The translations under genes were made by a program, and so were the position numbers. Source: an uncultured Clostridia bacterium (lineage in GTDB: Bacteria; Bacillota; Clostridia; Peptostreptococcales; Anaerovoracaceae). Taken from it: DNA of 64,000 nucleotides. Below, in pieces: positions 45,988-54,370 of this stretch (position 1 is its first letter; the number at the start of each line of letters is the position of its first letter). The stretch covers positions 24,810-88,809 of the forward strand of contig CALZYE010000006.1 in NCBI GenBank assembly GCA_945830395.1, read 5' to 3'. The notes under the pieces were generated by a model. That model saw only the letters and a list, made by a program, of their open reading frames with translations, was not told where the DNA came from and searched no databases.

Positions 45988-46248
45988 TTATTTCGCTTTC
46001 TCTACGATACCTACAAGTCTCCATCTCTTATCTTTTGATAGAGGTCTTGTCTCCATTATTCTAACTTTATCACCGATATTACATTCGTTATTCTCATCAT
46101 GAGCTTTTACTTTCTTGGTTCTCTTTACAGCTTTTCCATAAAGAGAATGTCTTACGAAATCTTCGATTGCAACGGTAACAGTCTTATCCATTTTGTCGCT
46201 TACAACAACGCCGACTTTGGTTTTTCTTCTGTTTCTTTCGTCTGCCAT
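45988..46248 (-). CDS. rpsQ: 30S ribosomal protein S17
   Basis: 86 residues, OB fold. [22 protein letters not shown] (part), [18 protein letters not shown] and [18 protein letters not shown] are signatures. Early 16S 5'-domain binder. Confidence 0.98.
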   Translation of the reverse strand: MADERNRRKTKVGVVVSDKMDKTVTVAIEDFVRHSLYGKAVKRTKKVKAHDENNECNIGDKVRIMETRPLSKDKRWRLVGIVEKAK

Positions 46249-46266
46249 TTCACATCCTCCTTTCGA

Positions 46267-46470
46267 TTATGCCTGAACCTTATCAAGTTCTTTTTCTCTG
46301 ATGATTGTCTTAACTCTGGCAATGTCTCTCTTCACTTCTCTCATCTTTACAGGGTTTTCCAACTGTCCTGTAACATGCTGGAATCTGAGATTGAACAGTT
46401 CCTTTTTCATCTTGTCAAGTTCAGCGTTGAGTTCAACATCTGTTAGCTGTCTCATTTTATTTAGATCCAT
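46267..46470 (-). CDS. rpmC: 50S ribosomal protein L29
   Basis: 67 residues, two-helix protein at the tunnel exit. LRFQHVTGQLENPVKMREVKRDIARVKT (part) is the signature. Its ATG overlaps the rplP stop by one base. Confidence 0.98.
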   Translation of the reverse strand: MDLNKMRQLTDVELNAELDKMKKELFNLRFQHVTGQLENPVKMREVKRDIARVKTIIREKELDKVQA

Positions 46471-46904
46471 TACGCCTCACCTTCCTTTATCTTCTCCTGG
46501 CCTTTTAGAACGAAGTCAGTCTTAACAGGAAGTTTATGACTTGCAAGTCTCATAGCTTCTCTTGCTGCTTCTTCCGTAACGCCTGCAATTTCAAACATTA
46601 CTCTGCCCGGTTTTACAACTGCTACCCAGTATTCAGGAGCACCTTTACCGGATCCCATACGAACTTCTGCCGGTTTCTTAGTAACTGACTTGTGTGGGAA
46701 AATTTTAATATATACCTTGCCGCCTCTTTTGGTATATCTTGTCATTGCGATTCTAGCAGCTTCGATCTGATTCGAAGTAATCCATCCGCATTCTGTAGCG
46801 ACAAGTCCGTATTCACCGTAAGTAACTTTGTTACCCTTGGTAGCTACGCCTTTCATTCTACCTCTATGAACTCTTCTATGTTTTACGCGCTTTGGCATCA
46901 ACAT
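46470..46904 (-). CDS. rplP: 50S ribosomal protein L16
   Basis: 144 residues. Start [19 protein letters not shown] with AAGGAGG nine bases before. Signatures [14 protein letters not shown] and [19 protein letters not shown]. Organises the tRNA A-site region of the 50S subunit. Confidence 0.98.
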   Translation of the reverse strand: MLMPKRVKHRRVHRGRMKGVATKGNKVTYGEYGLVATECGWITSNQIEAARIAMTRYTKRGGKVYIKIFPHKSVTKKPAEVRMGSGKGAPEYWVAVVKPGRVMFEIAGVTEEAAREAMRLASHKLPVKTDFVLKGQEKIKEGEA

Positions 46905-46930
46905 GGCTCAGTTCCTCCTTTCACTATTGC

Positions 46931-47791
46931 TTATTCCTGCGGTTCTTCAACTGGTGCTTCAGAAACCTGCGCTTCTGCCTGCGGCTCTGCTTTAGGCGTT
47001 TCCTTAGTCTTTCTGACTCTTGGACTTACGGCCTTTGCAAAGTCCTGACGAGAACCTCTGTCATTTCTTCTTCTGTCGTTTCTTCTTCTGTCACCGTCTC
47101 TTCTGGATCTTCTTTCTCTCTTTTCACGCTTTTCTTCGCGAATCGGACTCTGCAGTCCCTTGTCCAGAATCTCTCCGTGGTTGATCCAAACCTTAACACC
47201 GATTTTGCCGTATGTGGTATCTGCTTCGGCAAATCCGTAATCGATGTCAGCTCTTAGTGTATGAAGAGGAACATTTCCTTCGCTGTACTTTTCACTTCTT
47301 GCGATTTCAGCACCGTTCAATCTGCCTGAGCAGAGAATCTTGATTCCCTTGGCATTAGCCTTCATAGTTCTTCCCAAAGCCTGTTTCATGGCTCTTCTGA
47401 AAGCAACTCTGTGTTCCAAAGCTTCTGCGATGCTCTCTGCCGTAAGCTGTGCATCAAGTTCTGTTCTTCTTACTTCTTCGATAGAAATTGTAATTTCTTT
47501 GTTTGTAAGTTTTTCAAGTTTTTTCTTAAGTTCGTCAATTCCTGCTCCGGATCTTCCGATTACCATACCGGGTCTTGCTGTCAAAACAATTACCTTTAGT
47601 TTTGTCTCTGCTGTTCTTTCCAAAATAACCTTGGAAATTCCTGCTCCATAAAGAGATTTTTTTACAAATGTTCTTACTTTATTATCTTCAGCAAGGAAAT
47701 CAGCGAAATTTTCTTTACTTGCGTACCATTTTGAATTCCAGTCCTTGATTACGCCTACTCTTAACCCATGTGGGCTTACTTTCTGACCCAT
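46931..47791 (-). CDS. rpsC: 30S ribosomal protein S3 with a long charged C-terminal tail
   Basis: 286 residues, about 60-70 longer than the usual ~220. The KH domain ([20 protein letters not shown], part) and C-terminal fold ([31 protein letters not shown], part) are normal. After about residue 217 comes an Arg/Asp/Asn-rich stretch ([17 protein letters not shown]) and then an acidic Pro/Glu/Ala-rich end ([18 protein letters not shown]). The tail would lie at the mRNA entry on the solvent side. Similar low-complexity tails occur in some Clostridia and Actinobacteria. Confidence 0.97.
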   Translation of the reverse strand: MGQKVSPHGLRVGVIKDWNSKWYASKENFADFLAEDNKVRTFVKKSLYGAGISKVILERTAETKLKVIVLTARPGMVIGRSGAGIDELKKKLEKLTNKEITISIEEVRRTELDAQLTAESIAEALEHRVAFRRAMKQALGRTMKANAKGIKILCSGRLNGAEIARSEKYSEGNVPLHTLRADIDYGFAEADTTYGKIGVKVWINHGEILDKGLQSPIREEKREKRERRSRRDGDRRRNDRRRNDRGSRQDFAKAVSPRVRKTKETPKAEPQAEAQVSEAPVEEPQE

Positions 47792-47804
47792 TCAATGAAC
47801 CTCC

Positions 47805-48143
47805 TTAATTTTCTCTCTCTTTAAGAGTTACAGCTACATGGCTCGATCTCTTAAGAATCATTGATGCTCTTCCCTGAGCCCCGGCTCTCCATCTCTTCAT
47901 GGTTGGACCCTGGTTAGCATATACTTCTGCAACATATAGATTATCACGGCTCATATCGAAGTTGTTTTCAGCATTTGCCGCAGCCGATTCAACAACTTTC
48001 TCTATGATTTCTGAACCTTTGCCAGGTGTGAACTTAAGAATGTTCAACGCCTCTCCTAAGTCTTTGCCTCTTACTAAATCTGCAACAGGCTTAAGCTTTG
48101 AAGGAGACATTCTGACATATTTTGCAATTGCTTTTGCTTCCAT
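47805..48143 (-). CDS. rplV: 50S ribosomal protein L22
   Basis: 112 residues. AIAKYVRMSPSKLKPVADLV at the N-terminus and the tunnel-lining beta hairpin GPTMKRWRAGAQGRASMI are intact. 13 bases before rpsC. Confidence 0.98.
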   Translation of the reverse strand: MEAKAIAKYVRMSPSKLKPVADLVRGKDLGEALNILKFTPGKGSEIIEKVVESAAANAENNFDMSRDNLYVAEVYANQGPTMKRWRAGAQGRASMILKRSSHVAVTLKEREN

Positions 48144-48161
48144 TTTATATCTCCCTTTCTA

Positions 48162-48440
48162 CTATCTGACCCTACTTGATTTATCAGCAGCATGCCCTCT
48201 GTATGTTCTGGTCGGAGCAAATTCTCCAAGCTTGTGTCCTACCATATCTTCTGTCACATATACAGGCACATGTTTTCTGCCGTCATGAACGGCAATGGTA
48301 TGTCCTATCATCTGAGGGAAAATGGTGGACGATCTCGACCATGTCATTACTACCTTTTTCTCGTTAGCTGCATTCATTTCTTCAATCTTCTTAAGCAGCT
48401 TAGGATCGACGAAAGGGCCTTTTTTTAGTGATCTGCTCAT
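48162..48440 (-). CDS. rpsS: 30S ribosomal protein S19
   Basis: 92 residues. [38 protein letters not shown] and [16 protein letters not shown] are signatures. Small-subunit head, contacts S13. Confidence 0.98.
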   Translation of the reverse strand: MSRSLKKGPFVDPKLLKKIEEMNAANEKKVVMTWSRSSTIFPQMIGHTIAVHDGRKHVPVYVTEDMVGHKLGEFAPTRTYRGHAADKSSRVR

Positions 48441-48454
48441 TTTATGCTCCTTCC

Positions 48455-49288
48455 TTATTTGTCATTTCTCTTCTTGACGATATACTTGTTAGAAGTCTTG
48501 TTCTTCTTTCTTGTCTTGTAACCGAGAGCAGGTTTACCCCAAGGAGTAACCGGACTCTTGCGTCCAACAGGCGCTCTGCCTTCACCACCACCGTGTGGAT
48601 GGTCGTTAGGGTTCATTACGGAACCTCTTACCGTAGGTCTCCAGCCCATGTGGCGCTTTCTGCCGGCTTTACCGATTTGGATGTTGGAATGATCTGCGTT
48701 GCCGACTTCTCCGATTGTAGCTCTGCATACCATCAAAACTTTTCTAACTTCTCCGGAAGGAAGTCTTACCTGAGCATACTTATCTTCCTTTGCCATAAGC
48801 TGCGCTCCGTTACCTGCCGATCTGGCAAGCTGAGCACCCTTTCCCGGCTTCAATTCCACATTGTGGATAATTGTACCCACCGGAATGTTTGCAATCGGCA
48901 GAGCGTTTCCTACCTGAATATCCGCCTCCGGTCCTGAGTAAATTGTTGTTCCGACAGTCAGTCCCTGCGGAGCGATGATATATCTCTTTTCTCCATCGGC
49001 ATATACGATCAAAGCGATGTTTGCGCTTCTGTTAGGATCGTATTCGATTGTTGCAACCTTACCCGGAATACCGTCTTTCGTTCTCTTGAAGTCAATGATT
49101 CTATATTTTCTTCTTGCTCCGCCGCCTCTGTGACGAACTGTAATCTTTCCTCTAAAGTTTCTTCCGGCATTCTTCTTGAGAGTTGTTGTCAACGATTTCT
49201 CCGGAGTACTGGTTGTGATTTCCTCGAATGTAGAAACCGTCATGCCTCTCACACCGGGAGAAGTCGGATTATATTTTCTGATTCCCAT
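48455..49288 (-). CDS. rplB: 50S ribosomal protein L2
   Basis: 277 residues. Needed for subunit joining and peptidyl transfer. [20 protein letters not shown], the invariant [20 protein letters not shown] with the key His, and [16 protein letters not shown] are present (parts). Confidence 0.98.
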   Translation of the reverse strand: MGIRKYNPTSPGVRGMTVSTFEEITTSTPEKSLTTTLKKNAGRNFRGKITVRHRGGGARRKYRIIDFKRTKDGIPGKVATIEYDPNRSANIALIVYADGEKRYIIAPQGLTVGTTIYSGPEADIQVGNALPIANIPVGTIIHNVELKPGKGAQLARSAGNGAQLMAKEDKYAQVRLPSGEVRKVLMVCRATIGEVGNADHSNIQIGKAGRKRHMGWRPTVRGSVMNPNDHPHGGGEGRAPVGRKSPVTPWGKPALGYKTRKKNKTSNKYIVKKRNDK

Positions 49289-49306
49289 TTATGACAACCT
49301 CCTATA

Positions 49307-49597
49307 CTACAGATTAGAGAAGAATTCGATTTCCTTACTTGCTTCAGTCAGCTTTACAATCGCTTTCTTATAAGCAGAAGTCATACCTACATATCTTCCC
49401 ATTCTCTTCTTCTTACCATTTACATTCATAATGTTTACTTTTTCAACTTCTACATCAAAGATTTCTTCGACAGCTCTCTTAACCTCCGATTTGTTAGCGT
49501 CAGTTGCAACCTTGAATGTATACTTCTTTTCTGCAGCCTGGTCCATACTTCTTTCACTGATGATCGGCTTGATGATTACGTCGTATGCAGTTCTCAT
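49307..49597 (-). CDS. rplW: 50S ribosomal protein L23
   Basis: 96 residues. [13 protein letters not shown] at the start and [19 protein letters not shown] as the RNA-binding loop. Docking site for trigger factor and SRP at the tunnel exit. ATG overlaps the rplD stop by one base. Confidence 0.98.
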   Translation of the reverse strand: MRTAYDVIIKPIISERSMDQAAEKKYTFKVATDANKSEVKRAVEEIFDVEVEKVNIMNVNGKKKRMGRYVGMTSAYKKAIVKLTEASKEIEFFSNL

Positions 49598-50220
49598 TAT
49601 GCGTACACCTCCTCGATCTTTTCAACAGCTTCTCTCGTTACTATGAAGCTTGTGTAATTAACAATGTCGTATACATTCATTGTTCCAACAAGGGCGGTTC
49701 TTACACCCTGGATGTTTGCAGCCGATCTGATAACATTGTCATTCTTTTCAGCCGTTACAATCAATGCCTTCTTCGCAGCACCGATGTTCTCCAGTGTCTT
49801 AACCATTTCCTTTGTTTTCGGAACATCGAATTTCAATTCATCCAGTACGATAATCTCATTATCCAAAACCTTTGCAGAAAGTGCAGACTTAAGTGCAAGT
49901 CTCTTAACCTTCTTAGGAACAGCGTAGCTGTAATCTCTCGGCTTTGGTGCGAAAACGATACCGCCTCCAATCTGTGAAGGGTCTGTGCTGCTTCCTTGTC
50001 TGTGACGGCCGGTTCCCTTCTGTCTGAAAGGCTTTCTTCCGCCTCCTCTGACTTCGCCTCTTGTCTTAGCAGACTGAGTACCCTGTCTCCGGTTCGCCAA
50101 GTGGTTCTTTACAACTTCGCGAACAGCATTAGCATTAGGCTCAATGCCAAAAATTTCATCCTTAAGCTCTATTGTACCGGTTTCCTTACCTTCCATATTG
50201 AGCATTTTTACTGTAGCCAT
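49597..50220 (-). CDS. rplD: 50S ribosomal protein L4
   Basis: 207 residues. Tunnel loop [39 protein letters not shown] (part) is intact. L4 is the known autoregulator of S10 operons in several bacteria, relevant to the structured leader upstream of rpsJ. Coupled to rplW. Confidence 0.98.
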   Translation of the reverse strand: MATVKMLNMEGKETGTIELKDEIFGIEPNANAVREVVKNHLANRRQGTQSAKTRGEVRGGGRKPFRQKGTGRHRQGSSTDPSQIGGGIVFAPKPRDYSYAVPKKVKRLALKSALSAKVLDNEIIVLDELKFDVPKTKEMVKTLENIGAAKKALIVTAEKNDNVIRSAANIQGVRTALVGTMNVYDIVNYTSFIVTREAVEKIEEVYA

Positions 50221-50248
50221 TATGCGCTTCCTCCTTTCCTCAGTCTAA

Positions 50249-50884
50249 CTATTTGCCCTGACCTTTGACGGCATATCTGATTTTAACAAGACTGCCTCTT
50301 CCACCCGGAACAGCTCCTTTAACGAGCATCAGGTTTCTGTCAGTGTCAATTTTTACAAGTTCAACATTCTGCACCGTTACGGTGTCACGACCCATGCGGC
50401 CGGGACCTGCATTTCCCGGGAATACTCTTGACGGGTATGTAGCACCTGCCAAAGCACCTGCTAATCTCTTATGCTTTGAACCGTGAGTCATAGGACCTCT
50501 GTGATGTCCGTGTCTCTTGATGTTACCCTGAGTACCTTTACCCTTGGATACGCCTGTAATATCCAGCTTCTTTCCTTCTTCAAAGTCGGCAACCGTTATT
50601 ACCTGTCCTAATTCGTAAACCTCTCCTTCATCGTTTCTGAACTCAGCAAGATGTTTCTTCGGTGTAACGCCACTCTTTTCAAAATGACCTGTCATCGGCT
50701 TGTTTACTCTCTGAGGCTTCTGCTCTTCGTAACCTACCTGAATCGCATTGTATCCGTCAGTTTCCACTGTCTTAATCTGCGTAACCACTTCCGGTCCCGC
50801 TTCTATAACAGTTACGGGAACAACCTCGCCTGCCTCTGTGAAAATCTGCGTCATGCCGATTTTCTTTCCTAAAATTGCTTTCAT
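50249..50884 (-). CDS. rplC: 50S ribosomal protein L3
   Basis: 211 residues. Start [20 protein letters not shown]; the loop reaching the peptidyl transferase centre has [20 protein letters not shown] and [17 protein letters not shown] (parts). 60 bases after rpsJ. Confidence 0.98.
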   Translation of the reverse strand: MKAILGKKIGMTQIFTEAGEVVPVTVIEAGPEVVTQIKTVETDGYNAIQVGYEEQKPQRVNKPMTGHFEKSGVTPKKHLAEFRNDEGEVYELGQVITVADFEEGKKLDITGVSKGKGTQGNIKRHGHHRGPMTHGSKHKRLAGALAGATYPSRVFPGNAGPGRMGRDTVTVQNVELVKIDTDRNLMLVKGAVPGGRGSLVKIRYAVKGQGK

Positions 50885-50944
50885 TATCGTTTTTCCTCCG
50901 TTCTTACATTGGTCCGCTTACGCGTACATCTAAGGGAGAGTCCC

Positions 50945-51256
50945 TTATAGTTTGATTTCAATGTCAACGCCTGCAGGAAGATCCAACTTAGTCAGAGCAT
51001 CCGTTGTCTGAAGCGTTGCATTTGTGATGTCGATCAATCTCTTGTGAGTTCTCTGCTCGAACTGTTCTCTGCTGTCCTTATACTTATGAACCGCACGCAA
51101 GATTGTTACAACTTCTTTCTCAGTCGGAAGAGGAATCGGTCCGGAAACATCCGCGCCGGTCTTCTTCGCAGTCTCAACGATCTTTGCTGCAGACTGGTCG
51201 AGCAGTGCATGATCGTAAGCCTTAAGTCTGATTCTGATTTTTTGTAATTCGCTCAT
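50945..51256 (-). CDS. rpsJ: 30S ribosomal protein S10
   Basis: 103 residues. First gene of the operon. [41 protein letters not shown] (part) is the family core; it also doubles as NusE in antitermination in other bacteria. RBS TTAGGAGG precedes the ATG. Confidence 0.98.
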   Translation of the reverse strand: MSELQKIRIRLKAYDHALLDQSAAKIVETAKKTGADVSGPIPLPTEKEVVTILRAVHKYKDSREQFEQRTHKRLIDITNATLQTTDALTKLDLPAGVDIEIKL

Positions 51257-51509
51257 TTTTTGCCTCCTAATTTTTTTGTACTGTTTTCGCTATTCTCGTA
51301 CAAGGAATATCTAACGCCTACTTTTCAACGCGTGCCGCGTTTTTAAAACGCCTTGCCTGCTTTGTACACGCTTCCGTGCGTTCCCTTATGAATTTGCACA
51401 AAACAAAAGTTGGCGATTCCCTCGCCCCTGTCCGGCAGGGACAATTCTCCACAGAAATTACCTGATAGCTCAGCAACTTCCTGCTTCTTCGCCTTATGCA
51501 AGCCTTATA
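51257..51509 (-). promoter_or_regulatory. Structured leader of the S10 operon
   Basis: About 245 bases between the promoter and rpsJ. It contains several stems: CCCTG/CAGGG (51426-51430, 51436-51440), GCGTTTT/AAAACGC (51337-51343, 51345-51351) and TATTC/GAATA near 51290-51310. L4-responsive S10 leaders are known in Firmicutes, so this is a candidate for that control; I cannot confirm a match to the described structure. Confidence 0.5.
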
Positions 51510-51538
51510 AGTATATAACATCTTTTTATATAAAGCAA
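51510..51538 (-). promoter_or_regulatory. Promoter of the S10-spc-alpha cluster
   Basis: Minus strand: TTGCTT, exact 17-base spacer, TATACT, in an AT-rich stretch with A/T-runs upstream (UP-element-like). About 250 bases before rpsJ. No other gene is seen in 51257-51743. Confidence 0.75.
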
Positions 51539-51670
51539 TACCTTTTTTATAAAAAAATATCCCTTTTTTTACTCGATTCATTTTGCTAAAGTGTTATTTT
51601 TCAACGGGTATGTGAATCGAAGTTTGCACACTCACCCCGGAGTACACATTGCGTCGTCTTTTCACGCACT

Positions 51671-51719
51671 AAAAAACAAGTGCAAGCTTCCAAGTATTAC
51701 TACTTGCTTGCTTACACTT
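51671..51719 (-). terminator. Strong terminator between smpB and the S10 operon
   Basis: Stem 51678-51719: ten outer pairs (AAGTGTAAGC with GCTTGCACTT), a 3x3 internal loop, then six inner pairs around GTAA, followed on the minus strand by a run of six T. Confidence 0.88.
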
Positions 51720-51732
51720 CTATGCCGCAAAG

Positions 51733-51755
51733 AAGTACCGCTGTCAGCGGTACTT
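51733..51755 (-). terminator. Hairpin containing the smpB stop codon
   Basis: Perfect AAGTACCGCTG/CAGCGGTACTT repeat with a one-base centre at 51744. The last smpB codons and the TGA stop form one arm and centre; TTCTTT follows. First of two tandem terminators. Confidence 0.65.
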
Positions 51756-52211
51756 GTTTTTCATGGCCTGCTCCATTTTGCGATTGGCATCGCGCCTTGC
51801 AATGTCATCTCTCTTGTCGTAGTTCTTCTTGCCTCGGGCAACGGCAATCTCAACCTTTGCGAGCCCGTTTTCATTTATATACATCCGCAGAGGCACCAGC
51901 GTAAATCCCTTTTGCGTCGTAAGCCCGATAAGCTTTCTGATTTCCCTCTTGTGGAGCAAAAGTTTTCTCGTTCGCATAGGTTCTGCATTAAACCTGTTTC
52001 CCTGTTCGTAAGGGCTTATATTCATTCCTATTATCACAAGTTCGTTATTCTGAATCCCTGCATAGCTTTCCTTTATGCTGACTTTTCCGGCTCTCACAGA
52101 TTTAATTTCCGTTCCGGTGAGAACAATCCCCGCCTCATATACATCTTCTATGAAATAATCATGTCCGGCTTTTTTATTGTTCGCAACAAGCTTTCGCTCT
52201 CTTTTCCCCAT
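51744..52211 (-). CDS. smpB: SsrA-binding protein SmpB
   Basis: 155 residues. Delivers tmRNA to stalled ribosomes. Signatures: [24 protein letters not shown] (part), [14 protein letters not shown] and the basic C-terminal tail [24 protein letters not shown] (part) that mimics mRNA in the entry channel. No tmRNA gene was recognised next to it. 30 bases after lepB. Confidence 0.97.
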   Translation of the reverse strand: MGKRERKLVANNKKAGHDYFIEDVYEAGIVLTGTEIKSVRAGKVSIKESYAGIQNNELVIIGMNISPYEQGNRFNAEPMRTRKLLLHKREIRKLIGLTTQKGFTLVPLRMYINENGLAKVEIAVARGKKNYDKRDDIARRDANRKMEQAMKNKYR

Positions 52212-52241
52212 AATATTTCTATTCCTTAAATAAATTTAAAA

Positions 52242-52814
52242 TCAGTTGTATGGATTTTTTATGGTTCCCATCTTGTTAAACGGATAGAGCCTGAAAACAG
52301 CCTTGCCCACCAAGTCGTCCCTGTCGACAAGTCCCACCAAAGGAGATCTGCTGTCCTGACTGTTCAACCTGTTGTCTCCCATGCAAAACAGTTTCCCCTC
52401 GGGAACTTTCAGATTATCAACCAGCCCCGAAGTCGTACCGTCTTTGGTATATCCCTGGTAGTCTTTCTTTCCGTTCAGATAGACTTCCCCATCCTTGATG
52501 CTCACCGTATCACCGGGAACTCCTATCACCCTTTTTATCAGCAGCTTCTTCGTTCCGTCTTGGGTTTCCAGATTGGATTTGAATACTACAACATCGCCCT
52601 TCTTCGGCTCACCTCCTAATTTATATGCCATTTTATATATAAAGAGATAGTTGTTTTCGTAGAAATTGGGCTGCATAGATACTTCCTTCACGATTGTAGG
52701 TTTTATGAACTGTACGATTATAACCGCAATAACCACTGCAATCACAATATCTTTAACCCATTCCATCATGACGCTCTTCTTCCCTGTTTCTTTATGTCTG
52801 TCGCTTCTCATCAT
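52242..52814 (-). CDS. lepB: Signal peptidase I
   Basis: 190 residues, one N-terminal transmembrane helix (DIVIAVVIAVIIVQFI). Cleaves Sec signal peptides on the outer face. Catalytic Ser in KEVSMQPNFYENN and Lys in KLLIKRVIGVPGDTV; box E FCMGDNRLNSQDSR. 8 bases after the pseudouridine synthase gene. It would process the secreted proteins seen elsewhere in the window. Confidence 0.96.
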   Translation of the reverse strand: MMRSDRHKETGKKSVMMEWVKDIVIAVVIAVIIVQFIKPTIVKEVSMQPNFYENNYLFIYKMAYKLGGEPKKGDVVVFKSNLETQDGTKKLLIKRVIGVPGDTVSIKDGEVYLNGKKDYQGYTKDGTTSGLVDNLKVPEGKLFCMGDNRLNSQDSRSPLVGLVDRDDLVGKAVFRLYPFNKMGTIKNPYN

Positions 52815-52822
52815 TTCCCCCT

Positions 52823-53779
52823 TTAAAATAATCTTTCCTCAATATCACTAAATCGTTTCGGCATTTTTGCTGTAATCTCTTTCCCCTCAAGGTAGCTGTA
52901 CTTTTCGGGACATGACTCGAATTTCAGCATGTACGCATAGAGAAACTGTGTCGTCAAACCGAACTTTTCCTTTATATCCCTGTTAACCTGCAGGCTGCCA
53001 TATTTCCCGTCGCCGATTATGGGACAGCCTATGCTTGCAAGATGCGCCCTTATCTGGTGGGTTCGCCCCGTAATTATTTCGACCTGCGCAAGAGTGAAAT
53101 TTCCCACTGATTTTATGGGCATAACTATGGTTTCCATAACCTTTCCTCCGTCTGAAACCAAAGAAATTCTGTTTTTCCCAGGGTCTTTCACCATCTCGTC
53201 CACAAGGTGCACAGGCTTATTCAGTTTTCCCCAAACTACGGTCTTATAAAATTTTCTAATGCTGCCGCGCTCTTTTATCATAAGATTAAAATCCTGCAAG
53301 GCGCCGTAATTTTTGCAAAAAATTACAAGTCCGCCGGTATTTCTGTCCAGCCTGTTTACTGCCGCCGGTGAAAAAGTAGTTTCATCGCAGGAAGTGTACT
53401 CACCCTTGGAAACAAGATACGAAACAACCTGATTCGCAAGGTGGTTTTTCTTTTCCACGCCATCGCCGTGGGTCAGAAGTCCCACAGGTTTTTCAACTAC
53501 AAGAATGTTTTCATCCTCGTAGGCGATACCAAATTGTTTCTTCGTTTCGACATTTTTTTTCGTTTTTACGAATTTCTCAAGTTCCTCGTCCTTTATATAC
53601 ACGGTGATTTCATCGCCTTTGCGCAGAAGATACTCGCCGCTCTTTCTCTTTCCGTTTACCTTTATATCTTTTCTGATAGCTTTATAAATGAAGCTCAGGG
53701 GAGCTTTCGCCAAGTATTTGCGTATAAACTTATCCAATCTCTGGTTTTGTTCATTGTCAGTAATTGTAATTTCTTTCAT
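52823..53779 (-). CDS. RluA/RluD-family pseudouridine synthase
   Basis: 318 residues from the ATG at 53779. N-terminal S4 domain (NQRLDKFIRKYLAKAPLSFIYKAIR, part) then the catalytic domain with Asp in NRLDRNTGGLVIF and the loop GRTHQIRAHLASIGCPIIGD (part). Isomerises uridines in 23S rRNA. A consensus promoter puts the transcription start at or next to this ATG and no ribosome binding site is visible, so the mRNA seems leaderless. A longer in-frame start (53797) would lie upstream of the -10 box and is rejected. Confidence 0.92.
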   Translation of the reverse strand: MKEITITDNEQNQRLDKFIRKYLAKAPLSFIYKAIRKDIKVNGKRKSGEYLLRKGDEITVYIKDEELEKFVKTKKNVETKKQFGIAYEDENILVVEKPVGLLTHGDGVEKKNHLANQVVSYLVSKGEYTSCDETTFSPAAVNRLDRNTGGLVIFCKNYGALQDFNLMIKERGSIRKFYKTVVWGKLNKPVHLVDEMVKDPGKNRISLVSDGGKVMETIVMPIKSVGNFTLAQVEIITGRTHQIRAHLASIGCPIIGDGKYGSLQVNRDIKEKFGLTTQFLYAYMLKFESCPEKYSYLEGKEITAKMPKRFSDIEERLF

Positions 53780-53785
53780 GAAAAC

Positions 53786-53814
53786 ATTATACAACATTCA
53801 CATGGTTAAAGCAA
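53786..53814 (-). promoter_or_regulatory. Promoter giving a leaderless pseudouridine synthase mRNA
   Basis: Minus strand: TTGCTT, 17-base spacer, TATAAT; the ATG at 53779 begins 7 bases after the -10, about where transcription should start. Confidence 0.75.
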
Positions 53815-53820
53815 AACTAA

Positions 53821-53849
53821 TTGTTATTTTGAAGCATTTATGTTAGAAT
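53821..53849 (+). promoter_or_regulatory. Promoter for the MltG-like gene and fba
   Basis: TTGTTA, 17-base spacer, TAGAAT with upstream TG. It is back to back with the promoter on the other strand; the two -35 boxes are 6 bases apart. Confidence 0.65.
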
Positions 53850-53888
53850 ATCGTTGTATATTTTTAGCAGATAACGAAAGGGATATTA

Positions 53889-54353
53889 ATGAGTAAAAAG
53901 AGTTCATTCAGAGATTACTATTACGACCACAGCGATATTTTCCTTGCCGTAGTACTTATAATCGTGGCTGCGGTACTGGTGTTCTGGCGCGTCAATATAA
54001 TTATGGATTATCCTAAGACCTTGGATACCAATACAAGCAAAACCGTTGCTTCAGACAACAAGTCTCCTGAAACCACAGTGGATAAGGATAAGGTTGAAAC
54101 CGTTACCGAGGGAGAAACCAAAGCCACATGGAAAAACGGAACTTTGGCAAAGGACATTACCGTTCAGCTTAAGGGCAAGGAAGAAGCCCCTATGGTTCAG
54201 ACCTTAATAAATGCAGGAATTTTTATAAGTAAGGACGATTATGAGAAAGTCTGCAAGGAATCTAAGCGAAAGCATCAAAATATAAGAAAAGGCACCTATA
54301 CCTTCACGAAGGGTATGAATAAAGAAAAAATAGTTAAGCTTATCACAGATTAA
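53889..54353 (+). CDS. Membrane-anchored protein with the MltG/YceG N-terminal subdomain only
   Basis: 154 residues. One transmembrane helix (IFLAVVLIIVAAVLVFW), a Thr/Lys/Glu-rich linker, and a C-terminal region VQTLINAGIFISKDDYEKV ... IRKGTYTFTKGMNKEKIVKLI. That pattern matches the LysM-like subdomain at the start of MltG (endolytic transglycosylase), where GTYxFxxGMxxxEIxxxL is typical. The catalytic domain of MltG is absent: the protein stops where it should begin. It may bind or regulate glycan strands without cutting. Lies 17 bases before fba, probably co-transcribed. Confidence 0.65.
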   Translation: MSKKSSFRDYYYDHSDIFLAVVLIIVAAVLVFWRVNIIMDYPKTLDTNTSKTVASDNKSPETTVDKDKVETVTEGETKATWKNGTLAKDITVQLKGKEEAPMVQTLINAGIFISKDDYEKVCKESKRKHQNIRKGTYTFTKGMNKEKIVKLITD

Positions 54354-54370
54354 TTTTTAGGAGGTAGACT

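Noticed and set aside
51318..51581. 87-residue ORF upstream of rpsJ on the minus strand
   Set aside because: It spans the S10 promoter and leader, has no RBS or family resemblance, and would begin upstream of the transcription start.
51591..51680. Possible tmRNA (ssrA) downstream of smpB
   Set aside because: A TTCGATT-like T-loop is present but there is no tag reading frame or acceptor pairing, and the space is far too short.
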